A DNA stretch of 64,000 nt from Rotaria sp. Silwood1 (taxonomy: Eukaryota > Rotifera > Eurotatoria > Philodinida > Philodinidae): NCBI GenBank assembly GCA_905250075.1, contig CAJNOP010000003.1:521507-585506 (forward strand). The letters are read 5' to 3'. Both the position numbers and the translations under genes were made by a program. A model generated the notes under the pieces. That model made no database searches. It had not been told where the DNA came from and worked only from the letters and a program-made list of their open reading frames with translations. Position 1 is the first letter of the stretch. Each line of letters begins with the position of its first letter. Shown here one piece after another: positions 11,659 to 24,315 of this stretch.

Positions 11659-12870
11659 TTAAAACATTTTTTTCAATTTGAAACAAATGATCATTATCAA
11701 TCCAATCAGTCCCATAATTGCAAGTTGTCCAAAATATCCATAATGCATAGGAATCTGTGGCATATGTTCAAAGTTCATCGAACTTAGACTTGAAAAAAAA
11801 TTTAAAGGCATAAAAATACATGACATCATTGTTAATGTTTGCATCGTATCATTAATCAAATCTCCATTAAGAACCATGTAAAAATCAATCAATGATGTAA
11901 TATTATCTGAATGAGAATCAATTGTATCATTCAGTTCAACAGCATGATCAAGAAGACGTTTAAAGTATTTATAAATATAATCATTAAGTACTAAAACACC
12001 ATCTTCTAGTATGTATTCATCATCTTCATCACCGATGGAAGTTGTTAATGGAGAACTATGTGAAGAATGTTGAGCCAGAGTTTGACGTAATCGTCGTTTC
12101 AATCGACGACGGCATTGACGTAATGCTGGTCGTTGTCGTTTTGGTACCACTGTCTCACGAGTTTTTTGTAGTTTAATAAATATATCTTTTAATGGTGCGC
12201 ATACAATTTTGAAATGAAGTAAATCGTGTTTTATGTAAAATAGTAATCTTAATGTTTCAACACTAAGTGTATGTGCTTTTATCTTTGTTGAAAACATCAA
12301 TTCTTTATCAATACGCTCAGTTTCATACAAAATTGAATCTAATACAATCATATAATTTTCCATGACAACATTAAGTAAACAATAAAATAAATAATCTGTT
12401 TTCATTGTTTTAAGACGACCTTTTAATTTTGTTGATTTGTTACTTAAACGATATTTAATTGTTGAAAATAATGTGTGTGTACGGTATGCTTGTATAGTAA
12501 TAAGTGTATTTTCTGTTAGATAAAAACCAATTTTTTGTTGTTCAACAATGTGATTTGCTTCATTTAAATAGATCACACTAAGTAAAAGATAAATATCTTC
12601 ATTAATAATAGATATTTTCATTCGTTGTTCACGTGTTCGAATATCATCAATAACAAATGTATTTGCATCAAAATACTCCAGTACAGCACGAATAAGACCT
12701 ACATTAGTACTATTTATTTCAACCCACATATTTTTTCCTTCGGACAGCTGTTTAAGATTATGTGAAAATTCGTTAACATGATTATGTCTAAACTCCATAT
12801 ATGTCGATTCATCATACCTTAAATAAATAATATTTCTTTTTAAAAAATGAAATTTATGAAGTATGTTCAA
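11659..12870 (-). CDS. CorA-type magnesium/cobalt transporter, intronless, GMN motif changed to SMN
   Basis: One uninterrupted 403-codon frame. The N-terminal part has the soluble CorA fold, including the region FVIDDIRTREQRMKI that matches the bacterial 'EDxxxxxQRPK' area. The C-terminus has two membrane helices separated by the periplasmic loop SMNFEHMPQIPMHYGYFG, where family members normally read GMN followed by a similar MPE..YGYFG loop. The first helix contains TMMSCIFMPLNFFSSL and the second GQLAIMGLIGLIMIICF. It is longer than bacterial CorA (about 320-350) because of an Arg-rich then acidic insertion around residues 243-295. Animals normally have the distant Mrs2 but not this CorA type. 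With the lack of introns, that suggests a gene acquired from bacteria or another microbe (inference). The start codon lies 13 bp from the divergent 5S gene. Confidence 0.85.
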   Translation of the reverse strand: MNILHKFHFLKRNIIYLRYDESTYMEFRHNHVNEFSHNLKQLSEGKNMWVEINSTNVGLIRAVLEYFDANTFVIDDIRTREQRMKISIINEDIYLLLSVIYLNEANHIVEQQKIGFYLTENTLITIQAYRTHTLFSTIKYRLSNKSTKLKGRLKTMKTDYLFYCLLNVVMENYMIVLDSILYETERIDKELMFSTKIKAHTLSVETLRLLFYIKHDLLHFKIVCAPLKDIFIKLQKTRETVVPKRQRPALRQCRRRLKRRLRQTLAQHSSHSSPLTTSIGDEDDEYILEDGVLVLNDYIYKYFKRLLDHAVELNDTIDSHSDNITSLIDFYMVLNGDLINDTMQTLTMMSCIFMPLNFFSSLSSMNFEHMPQIPMHYGYFGQLAIMGLIGLIMIICFKLKKMF

Positions 12871-12883
12871 TACAACAATATTC

Positions 12884-13001
12884 GCTTACGGCCATACCAC
12901 GTTGAATACACCAGTTCTCGTCCGATCACTGAAGTTAAGCAACGTCGGGCTCGGTTAGTACTTGGATGGGTGACCGCCTGGGAATACCGAGTGTCGTAAG
13001 C
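12884..13001 (+). rRNA. 5S ribosomal RNA, copy 2
   Basis: Identical over all 118 bases to copy 1 at 10883-11000, in the same orientation. It starts 13 bp from the start codon of the divergently oriented CorA-like gene, so it occupies that gene's promoter position. Upstream and downstream flanks differ from copy 1. Confidence 0.97.
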
Positions 13002-13006
13002 TTTTT
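13002..13006 (+). terminator. RNA polymerase III terminator, 5S copy 2
   Basis: Five T directly follow the 5S 3' end, sufficient for Pol III termination. A second T run follows 13 bases later. Confidence 0.75.
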
Positions 13007-13930
13007 AATGCCTACTTTTTTTTTGTTTAAGAACGGATCTCTATGATATCATGATTCAAATCTTCCTCAAATATTTATTGATAGCTTTTATAACATTGAT
13101 GTTTTATATCTTTCGAAGGTTAATTTAAGATTAAATGTTTTATTGCTTCAGAAAGATTAGTAAGAGAAAAAGAAGATCAATATAAATAAAATTTCCCTCC
13201 TATGCCTAAACTGATTTTCTTTGTGTCTCATTTGATGACTAATTCTCATAAAAAACAAAACACAAAATATATTTCTTACAGATAAATATGAATTGAATAT
13301 GATGATTCGCTAAAACTTGCCGTAAGTTGAAAGAAGCTGGTATCCGATCGGTGTGGCATAGTTTCAAATAATGATCTTTTCATTACTTAAATAAAAAATC
13401 TCTCATGTACATGGCTGACATTTCTTCCATATTTCGGTACAATAGAATAGATCAAATATCTCTTTTGTTCCAGTTGGTTGATAGTTTATTTTATTATTAT
13501 TGTTTTTTTTCATCACTAAAATAAGATTAGAAGGAGAAGAAGAACATCAATAACAGTAGTAATAGTGAACTTTCTTCCTACTAGAACATATCAGAAGAGC
13601 ACCAATCTATGCGATTAGAAGAACACAAACAAACAAAAAAAGAAAATAATGCCAAGCACATGAAACATCGTCATACAGTTGCACTTTGACAAGAAGATGA
13701 TATTATATATACACGCACACACAAACAAATATTTGTAGGTAATAAGTACTAATTAAACTAAAACATCTGTATATCAAACAGTTAGAAGAACATATTATAA
13801 AAAGAAAAGAGATAAAATATCTCTTAATGGACGAGAAAAAAGTCATGTGTTTTATTTATCTCCATTTTTGATACAAATCTGGCTCGAAAAAAAGAGAAAG
13901 AAACACTGTTTGCTCGATATGAATGACTGC
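13007..13930. other. Spacer / probable 3' UTR of the GRB2-like gene
   Basis: AT-rich, with purine-rich patches (13530-13640). No ORF of coding character is seen. Most of it probably forms the 3' UTR of the minus-strand adaptor gene. Confidence 0.45.
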
Positions 13931-15206
<1,276 letters not shown>

Positions 15207-15351
15207 ATTGTTATTTGTTTCTCCGGTGACAATATTCAACAGAACATACAAAAATAAGGCAAATATCTTGAAATGAATAAAAAGAAAAGGAAAAGATAAG
15301 CTAAAACCAAATGAAAGAAAAAAGGTTTTTTTTTTTTTTTTTATTGTTAAA

Positions 15352-16107
15352 TTATTCTTGTTTATCAAAATATTCTTTCGATTTCACTGGATCAGGTTTT
15401 ATTGTATTTGGATTTGTTTTTTCATTCCAATCAGCAGGACATACTTCACCATATTGCTCAACATATTGAAATGCTTTTATAAGACGAAGAGTTTCATCAA
15501 CAGATCGACCGACAGGTAAATCATTTATTGTTATTTGTCTTAATATTTGTTGTTTATCAATTATAAATAAACCACGTAATGCAATACCACCATTATCATC
15601 AACTAAAATGCCATAACGTTTCGTTATCTCTTTTGAAAAATCACTTAATAATGGATATCTAAGACCGCCAAGACCTCCTTGCCTTCTTGGTGTATTTATC
15701 CAAGCTAAAAATTAAAATAATATAATTTTGTATAAAATTTCAGTTTTTGCTTTGTTAAATTTACCAAGATGACTATGTACTGAATCAGTACTACAACCAA
15801 TAACTTGTGTATTAAGTTGATGAAAGTCATCTATACGTTCATTAAACGCAACAATTTCAGTTGGACAAACAAATGTAAAATCTAATGGATAGAAAAATAA
15901 TACCACATATTTTCCTCTATAATCCGATAATTGAATATCTTTAAAATGTCCTTTAATAACCGCTGGACCTTTAAAATCAGGTGCTGGTTTTGATATAGCC
16001 GGAAATGGATGATGACATATTGTCATACCTGCTACATGTTGAAATGGACTAGTTATTTTTGTTTTTATTGCTGATGAAGTAAGATGACGTAGTAGATGAC
16101 GATACAT
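15352..16107 (-). CDS. PRDX3: Mitochondrial typical 2-Cys peroxiredoxin (PRDX3-like)
   Basis: Two exons, 15765-16107 and 15352-15704, joined in phase 1 to give 231 residues. Residues 1-35 are basic and lack acids, as in a mitochondrial presequence. The peroxidatic Cys is C81 in FVCPTEI and the resolving Cys is C203 in EVCPADW. The GGLG motif (about residue 124) and a C-terminal YF (KEYFDKQE) are both present, the pair that makes eukaryotic peroxiredoxins prone to hyperoxidation. It reduces hydrogen peroxide using thioredoxin. The gene ends only 145 bp upstream of the GRB2-like start on the same strand, so its 3' UTR and the next promoter are packed together around a T-rich tract at about 15327-15343. 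Confidence 0.95.
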
Positions 16108-16475
16108 AGTAATTTGTTTTGTTTTTTTTTGTCTTATCTCAATCTAGCAATAAGCAAAAAATGCGATTGTTTAAAACAAAAATTGAACTTCAATTGAATA
16201 TTAAACGCTTGAATGAATTGATCATCTTATGTAAAATGAAACTCATTGAAGAAAAAAAAAACAGCTATAAAAAGATTCATTCGCTTTTGACACATACAAT
16301 AAATGAATATAACGTTCTTGTTTTTTCTTATACGAGGATTTATTTGATATAGAGGTCATCTCAAAGATTTTAATTGGACAAAAGAATTTCATATTGTTTA
16401 TTTGTATTTGTTAGATTGAATCTTCTCTTTTTTTCGGAGTATAAAGTTGATCAGAACAAAAAGAAGAAGAAGAAG
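16108..16475. promoter_or_regulatory. Divergent intergenic region between peroxiredoxin and quiver-like genes
   Basis: The 368 bp between two head-to-head start codons must contain both promoters and 5' UTRs. No specific element is recognised. A short ORF at 16119-16352 has low complexity and no coding character. Confidence 0.5.
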
Positions 16476-17772
16476 ATGAGATATTTGATATTATATTGTT
16501 CATTTATTATACTTACTTTTTATGTTTTATCAGGTAGATAATAGAAGATTTCGATAAATTAATTTGTTTATCATTATTGTTTAGTTGTATCAATAAAATG
16601 TTATGTTTGTAAAGAACCGGATAGAAAATGTCGTGATCCATTTCAAAATGATACTATTTTTTTGAAAGATTGTTCACAAATTGGTATGGGTAATGCTACA
16701 ATGTGTCGTAAATATATGTGGGAAAGTAAGAAACAAACGAAAAAAAAAAAACAATACCAATAACATAATATTATTTTGATTTGATATGTTCTATTCTTTT
16801 AAGTTGGTGATGGTACACGATATTATATGCGTGGATGCGCTGTACGTGGTCGTGTAAGTCGAAAACAAGGTCGTGATTGTATTGAACGTCTTGGTATGTA
16901 TTTAAATAGTAGATGTCAGAATATTGCATTGATTTCGATGATATAATGATATGTTATAAAAAAAAAAGAAATAAATACTAGAATGTTTCACGAAGCATAT
17001 GAGAAAGAAGAAAAGGCGAACGAAAATTTTGATAATAATTGAAAAATATTCTAAACATTGTAAAGAATTGATTTGAAATGTAAATATATACTCATACTTA
17101 TCAGTATGCATATTCAGATTATTTCATTAAAGTTTTTGTTTGATATATAATGATTATGAAAATTATTTAATAAAATTTATTTTCAATTTTGTTCGTTGAA
17201 TTTCGCACTAAAATAAATCTAAATAGTGATTCGAGTAGAGAAAATTATTTTTTAACAAGAATGTATAGAATTTTCTACAAAGTATGACGTCTTCGAAGTC
17301 TCTAAGACATTTTTGCGATGAGATATATTACTCTATAATTATAATCATTCTAAAATAAATTATATTTACGCTTTTTAAGTACTGAAAAACTAAGATTTTG
17401 GTTGTTTGAAGATTCTATCGTTGAGAATAATTTTTATTTTCTTATACATTAGTCAGAAACATTTTTTTTTTCTATTTGAATTCTTTTTTAATACAAAGAT
17501 TAGTGGAAAAAAATTGAAAATAAATCTTGTTGAATAATTTGAACACTCACTATGTAGCTGTTAAGAGATGAAAAAGAATAATGAACTAAGATTTTATTAT
17601 TGATCTTTGTCATTTATGTTTTTATTTAGGTACGTGGAAAACAAAAATGTGGTATTGTCAATGTGATAATAAAGATGGATGTAATGGAAGTACAAACAAA
17701 CAACTATCATTTTTCACAATTCTATTTGGTATTATTATTTTCTATTGGCAATCGACACAGAATATTCAATAG
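16476..17772 (+). CDS. Quiver/sleepless-like Ly6 (three-finger) GPI-anchored protein
   Basis: Four exons: 16476-16533, 16585-16725, 16804-16893 and 17630-17772. All introns are phase 1, typical of modular extracellular domains. The 143-residue product has a signal peptide (MRYLILYCSFIILTFYVLS), then a Cys-rich domain starting IKCYVCKEPDRKC, a central RGCAVRGRV..GRDC part, and the hallmark end WYCQCDNKDGCNGS. A hydrophobic C-terminus (LSFFTILFGIIIFYW) fits GPI attachment. This matches the Ly6/uPAR fold and in particular the quiver family, which modulates ion channels and sleep in insects. The specific role here is unknown. The last intron (736 bp) is unusually long. Confidence 0.85.
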
Positions 17773-18901
17773 CAGAATTTTTTTTTCCAAATATTGTATT
17801 TATGTATAAAGTAGTCAATTTTGCCACTATTAAACATTCCATTCAATTTTTTTGAATGTCTTTCTTTTATACTATGAATTTTATATTATTAATACTTAGT
17901 TATATCTCACGACTGTTTTTTGTTTTTGTGTTCATTTGTCAAAAATGTTTTATTAGAATGATGTAGAACTTTTTTCTTCTTCTTTTTGTACATTCCTAAT
18001 ATGTTTGTTTATTGATTTGACTTATCTATCTGTGCAAATATGCGTGCTATCATTGTTTTTTTTTATTAATGATAGAACTTCATTTTATAATCAAATAATT
18101 TTATTCTGAAATCAGTAAATATCATCGATTATTCAAATAAATGATCTGATTTTAGTTTTAGTGATTTTTTTTAATCGATTCATGTTGTTGGTTGATAATT
18201 ATAGTTTAATCAACTATTACATGTTTCTATTGAACACAAAATCAAAAACTCCAAATTTTCCATCACTTTGATATTTTCCTTAAATTTTAAAGATTATGAA
18301 ATAGTTCTAAATGTATTAAAATATTGTCCGACTATTATCGAAAGAATAAATAATTGAGGAATACTAGGATTTATTTAAACCACTGGTCTTATATATTAAT
18401 AATAAATATTAAATTTTAATTCTTTCAAAAAAAGAGCCATATATCTGAGTAGACAACCTTCATTTTTAGGTAGATACTTACCTTCAATCTAGTTTCCTTC
18501 ATTTGTTGATAACATGTGTAACGAGATTTATAGAAAAATCTCAATAATTCTCGAAAAAAAAAAATTAATTCCTGAAGCCGCTAGACTAATTTAGTCGATA
18601 GTGCTGATTTACTTCATTGAAATTCTTTGAAAATAATTATGTTTTTTTTTTAATTACTTTTCGTTTAGTTTAACAATTTAAGCAAATTCAAATAATTTTA
18701 AAAAAATCATTTCTATGCGCTTCTAATGGCTGTCAAATTGCGACCTCTGTAACAACAAACATACTCATTTGATCTGTTCTATTAACTAATAAAAGACACA
18801 ATAACTTCGTGCGAACAAATATATTTCATAAGGATCATTGTGAGTCGTTCTAATAGTTGACACGTCATCGTAAACAAATTTATCTTATCCTATTATTAAA
18901 G
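17773..18901. other. Spacer between quiver-like and UBXN4-like genes
   Basis: Very AT-rich with many T runs; nothing recognised. The last ~60 bases presumably hold the 5' UTR of the next gene. Confidence 0.5.
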
Positions 18902-20300
18902 ATGGAACCGTGGTATTCAGGTGCCGTTGTAGATGCTGTACGTGAAGCTAAATCACGTCGAGCTCTATTCATTGTTTATGTTCATGATACTTCCGAACAA
19001 TCTCAAACAATGGATATACTATGGTCGGATGTATGGACAAAATTAAATAATCTATCAAAAATAGTTGCACTTCGTCTTGTTAAAGATACTGAAGCATGTC
19101 AACAATTTCAAGTTATTTATAAAATTCAAACATATCCAACAATTTATTTCATTAATGGTCAAAATGGACAAGTTTTAAAAATGATTGATCAGCCAATTGA
19201 AAACTCTAATAAATTAGAAGAAATAATTCATGATTCAATGAATATAATCGAACCAAAACAAGAAACGACAACAACAACAGCAACGGTCCAACCAACAAAA
19301 ACTGTTGAAGAAAAAGTAATTAAATTTCATTTAAAAAAAAAAACAAAAACTTTAGTTTAATTATTAATAGGTAGCAGAGGCTCGTGCACGTCTTAAAATA
19401 CTTCAAGATAAACGTGAGGAAGAAGCAAAAGAAAAAGACAAACAAGATGAATTAGAACGTCGTCGTCTTGGACAACAAATCTTATTAGATAAACAAAAAA
19501 AAGATGAAGAATTAATACGTAAACAAGCTGAAGATATACGTCGTGATAAACTAGAACAACAAAAATTACAAGAAAAACTTAAAGCACAAATACAAGAAGA
19601 TCGAGAAGAAAAACGTCGAAAATATGAAGAACAACAAGCTCCAATTATTCAACAAGCTAAACCAAAAGTAACAACAACAGAAGTCGAAACACCAAAAATT
19701 AATTATTCACGTTCACGTTTACAATTCCGTTTAACTGATGGATCATTTTTTACTGAAGATTTTTCACCAGATGATCATATAAACGATGTTTATGCATATT
19801 TACAAGAAACATTACCAACTGATCAATATAGAAATGGTTCATATATACTTCGAACAACACATACACGTGTTACATTAACAAGAGATAATCCAAATACATT
19901 AAAAGAACTTGAACTTGTTCCAACAGCTGTTTTACTTGTTCTTAATCGTGGTAATGTTCTATTACCATCAACTAATTTAAATACAAGTAATTTTTTTCAA
20001 ACAATTCAATTTATTTTTACATGGTTTATGATGCAATTTAATTTTATTTATCAATTTATTTTTGCAAAATTATTTGGAAATCGTACTCCAACATCATCAA
20101 CACAACAGATAAGATCAAATACGACAATAAATAATACTGATGAACAAAAGCAAAAAACAACAACAAAAACAAAAACAAAGGAAAATTTTAAAATAGATTC
20201 AACAGAAAAAACAACTATTCGTCGTTTTCATAATACACAAGATGATAGTGATGATGAAGAAAAACGTACATGGAATGGAAATTCAACACAACAAATGTAA
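18902..20300 (+). CDS. UBXN4: UBX-domain ER protein, UBXN4 (erasin)-like
   Basis: Exons 18902-19315 and 19371-20300 join in phase 0 to give 447 residues. The N-terminal ~105 residues form a thioredoxin-like domain (MEPWYSGAVVDAVREAKSRR) matching UBXN4. A highly charged coiled coil spans about 140-240. The UBX domain begins near SRSRLQFRLTDGSFF and ends LLVLNRG. A hydrophobic hairpin (FFQTIQFIFTWFMMQFNFIY) follows, which in UBXN4 anchors the protein in the ER membrane with both ends cytosolic. The family recruits p97/VCP for ER-associated degradation. The start at 18902 was preferred to the in-frame ATG at 18857 because homologues begin with MxWxxGAI-like sequence. Confidence 0.92.
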
Positions 20301-21191
20301 CTTTTTTATTTTCTTCTCTTTATATAATAAATATATTCAGAAATACAATTAATTTTTTTTTTTCAAATCATATTTCATAGTTAGTGTTTCATTGGATCTT
20401 TGTTTCTATTCAAGATAAAATTTACATGAAACTATTTAGAAAACGAAATTTCGATAATGTCAGTTAAGAAAGATTTTTCAATGACTAAGCTTTAGGGATT
20501 CATATTCGATTCTCTCGAGACTTCTATGATTGTTAAAATGAGGAATAACATGTATATATATATCTATTGATACTTTTCGCTTTCAATTCTCTAAACAATA
20601 AAGCAATAGAGTGAAGATTACAGAGATGAGCAATTTGTCTATGTCAGTTTGTATGTCATACTTATCATTGGTAGAAACTTTTAAAAGAAAGAAAGGAATA
20701 CCCAAGATTAATCACCTCTACTCTATCTATCATGATTATAACAATTTTTGATTCACATTTAAAATTTTTCTTTCAATTTTCATTATCAATAAATTTGTTA
20801 CTATGTGATTCGTGTATGATCAATTGTTACAGAAATATAATGTTAAAATTTTCAATAGGTATCACAAAAAGATAACTTAACTTAGATTTATAGTGTCGTT
20901 TCTTTTGAATGAAAACTTGGGAAAATTATACTCTTGACTTATTCAGATCTGGGCTACCAATGTGTTAGTATAAAACTGAGTCCAAAAAAATTCATCATTT
21001 CACCTGTTACGAATAATGAAAATGTAAGCAAACTGATTAATAGAGCCCATACATTTCTCATTCTAATATATTGCTAGTAAATGAATATATACTTTTAGTC
21101 TTAGCTACTCTTTTAACCAAGAAGATATGTATTTTATTGATTTTTTGAAAAATATGTTTATAAAAAAAAAGAAAAAAACATTTCAACAGTA
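20301..21191. other. Convergent spacer between UBXN4-like and first TIR gene
   Basis: AT-rich, between two convergent genes. It should contain both 3' UTRs. A possible polyadenylation signal AATAAA lies just after the UBXN4 stop, near 20326. No gene is seen. Confidence 0.5.
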
Positions 21192-23626
21192 TTAGATTAT
21201 TTGACAAAAATTACAACTACTCGGTATAAGTCGATCATTAATTTTGTTTTTAGTTCTTATTTTAGAACATTTAGTTTCGAGAATTTTTTGTTGTTCATCG
21301 ACAAGATTTTGTAAACGAGCTAATTCGATAAGTGATAAACTTTGATTTGTTCGTCGAAGAGAATCTTCTTGAAGTAATTTTAAAATTTGTTGTGATTCAC
21401 CATTTGTTAAATATTTATTTAAATTGATTAAACTTGAACCATTATAATCCGATAAAAGACGAGACATTTGTATAAGATTATGTCCAATTAACCAATGTTG
21501 AATATCAGTCGGAGTCCATTCTAAAATATTATCTGAAAGTATAGGTAATATTGATCTTGATTGATGTATTGATGAATTAGAAGTTAAAATATTTCTTTCA
21601 TCTCTAGATTCGATTTGTTGAAGATTATCATCTTGTAAAACAGGAGCTTTTATTTCTTTGATTAACATTTCCATAGATTCTAAAAATTCATATTTAGTAA
21701 AATCAACATAAAGTAATTGACCAACAAGAAATAATAACCAACCATCGGGTTGATAATGTTCTTGTAAAAGTATTGGAATAATTCTAGTTCGACGTCGAAA
21801 TGCATAATTTGCTTCTGCTCGACAATAATTACTTCTTCGATATTGTTCACTCATACAAATTAGAATTATATTTGATTTTTCAATGGCTTGTGCCATTGCA
21901 TCCATAACATTACCATGTATTTGATCAAAATCAATCCATACACGATAACCAATTTTAATAAGTTCATCATATAATTGTTTACAGAACAATTTATCTTTAT
22001 GTGAATAACTAATCATAATATCAAACATTGTTTCATCATTTTTTTCTGTTAATTCACGATCTTCATACATAGATTTTAAATTCCATAATATTCCATATGT
22101 TATTTTTCCCATTGGTTCTTGATGTAATTCTTGTTTTAAATGAGTTAATCTAAGCATTAACTTTTGATTGGATCGAAGTTGTTGTTGAATATCATGATTG
22201 AATGAAAGTGCCCATAGAATATCATATACTATTGGATATTGATCACACATTTCAATTAAAAATGACACTTTCTTTGTGTCAGCAACCTTTTGTTGTATTG
22301 CATCATTTTTTGCTAGACTTACAAAACCTAATAAATATGAAAGAAGAATCAAAAATTCCTGTTTTTTCTTTTGAAAAAAAAAATTAATTTACCTCGAAGC
22401 AATTGTGATATTAATACCCGTTGAGATTTTTGTTTTGGATGATTCCAAGCTTGTTCAAGCATATAAAAGAAATATTCACAAAGATTATCAGTTATTTTGA
22501 CTTGTTTTAAATGTTCATCACATACAATTTCTCCTAATAAACCATATGCAGATAGACTAATTCGATCATATACGGATGTTTCAGCTAATGGTAAAAGTAT
22601 TTCTAATAAATTTGTTTCAAAACGTATAAAAGAAATTGAATCATACGTATGTAATATAGCTAATAAAAAGCTTAAAATATTATCAATGAGAATTGTTTCA
22701 TCATTAAATCGTTGAGTTTGAATTTTCTGATGCAATGGTTTATAACCAATTATATGTATTAATGATTGTATATGTTCATGAGATATTTCTTCGGATGGTA
22801 AAAGTATTGCAATGTATTTAGCTTTATCACCATCCCAACAACAATATACATTGACTAAACTCATTATATATGTAATACAACCAAGTAATTCTTTACTCCA
22901 TAATTGAACATTAAAACTATGAATATAAATTATATTTAAATAATCTTTTGCAAAATAACGAAGAATTTCATCACCAGTATAAGGAAAGTTTTGATTTTTA
23001 CAAAAACAATAAGAACTTATTGATAATGAACATGTTTTCATATAGAATAATTGTTTATAGGTAAATATTGATTGTGATATTTGTGATGTTTGCAATTGAG
23101 TTAAATAAAATTTATATTGATCAGTCATCATAAATTTACATGCAATAGAATAATTGATGTCAGTAATGATTGGTACCAGTGCGAATTGTGTATGTTCATG
23201 AATGAAATATGAAAGATTATCAAACCAAAGACTAATTATAATAAAGTATGGATCATGTTCATCAGTACTTTTTTGAATTTGTTCAAATATACTATTAATC
23301 AAATCTGTTGTTTCAGGAAAAAGAAGAGAAACTTTTTTATCTGGATCCATTGTATCCAAAGTAAAAATTAAGTTTTTATTAAATGAAGCAAGATTATGAA
23401 ATAATTTTAAATATTTGAATTGATTTATCCATTGATATGTATTTTCACTAAGCATTTTCCAAGCCCAATGTTCGAGTTTAAATAAAAAATCAAAATTTTC
23501 AGAAATAAATTTTAATAAGAATTGAACATCTAATTCTTGAAGAAGATTTGATATTTTAGAAAGAATATCATCGGATAAAGTTGTCGTTGTCAGTGCAGCA
23601 AACAAGTCTTCTATATTTTCTTCCAT
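21192..23626 (-). CDS. TIR protein with helical/ARM-like N-terminus, SAM-like domain and CaaX box, copy 1
   Basis: Exons 22393-23626 and 21192-22327 (65-bp intron, phase 1) give 789 residues. Residues 1 to ~500 are alpha-helical, with ARM/HEAT-like patches such as YPIVYDILWALSFNHDIQQQ. The TIR domain spans about 513-627: FDIMISYSHKDK (box 1), YRVWIDFDQIHGNVMDAMA, and CRAEANYAF, whose Glu (about residue 583) aligns with the NADase Glu of SARM1. A SAM-like domain follows at about 681-745 (LEWTPTDIQHWLIGHNL). The tail is basic and ends CNFCQII, a CaaX prenylation box with a neighbouring Cys. SARM1 has ARM-SAM-SAM-TIR; here the order is helical-TIR-SAM. The role is unknown: innate immunity, cell death or NAD+ metabolism by analogy only. 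It is the tandem paralogue of the gene at 26265. Confidence 0.9.
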
Positions 23627-23911
23627 TTCTATTAACTAAAATGTAGTATTTGTAAATAACGAATGCTTTTGATGGACATATCTTTCCACAAGCCTATCCA
23701 TCAGTAATAGATGTGTTCTTTCTTTTTCTGTTGATTATGATAAAAACTACTTAGATTCTACCTAATAATTATGTACTAGAATATATGTGGCATACTTTTG
23801 TTTTGTTAATAAGCATAAATTATTGCTAATATATCTTGTATAGAAAGGTCCATAAATAATCGAAAATGATGAGAAGCGATTTCCATGAGGATAATAGTTC
23901 ACGATAAATTA

Positions 23912-24315
23912 TTAAGAGAGAGTCCACCACAGGATCGAGAAACCCCATACTTCCAAAAAAAATTTTTTTTTTACGGATTAAAAACTTTTTGTTTTAGGCT
24001 GGTTTTGTAGCTTTTTTATTTGCCCATCCGATGTACGATCCAAATTTCTGGGATCAACTAATCTTGAGAGATAATTTCTCAAAAATACTGATTTTTGCTT
24101 GATAACTACGTCGTATCAATTTTGACTTAATCAGTGTGTAGTCATCAGTGTGGTCTGCATAACTTTTTTGTTATATAATCAATCGAGCAAATATTTTGGG
24201 TAGAGTAGTTTCACCTCATGGGCTATCGATTCCACAAATAAAATGAGGTGGCCAAAATTTTCGGGAGTATGGACCCTTTAAAAATTCCTCGATGATCTCA
24301 TGGACGCCCTCTTAA
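23912..24315. mobile_element. TTAA-bounded MITE-like element with terminal inverted repeats
   Basis: Starts TTAAGAGAGAGTCCA and ends TGGACGCCCTCTTAA. About 30 bases at each end are imperfect inverted repeats, including ATCGAG and CCATACT.CC..AAAATTTT. TTAA at both borders fits target-site choice by piggyBac-like transposases, although the ends lack the usual CCC start. No coding capacity. It lies between the two TIR paralogues. Confidence 0.65.

Noticed and set aside
16119..16352. 77-codon ORF between the peroxiredoxin and quiver-like genes
   Set aside because: Low-complexity, no motif, and it occupies the shared promoter region of two divergent genes.
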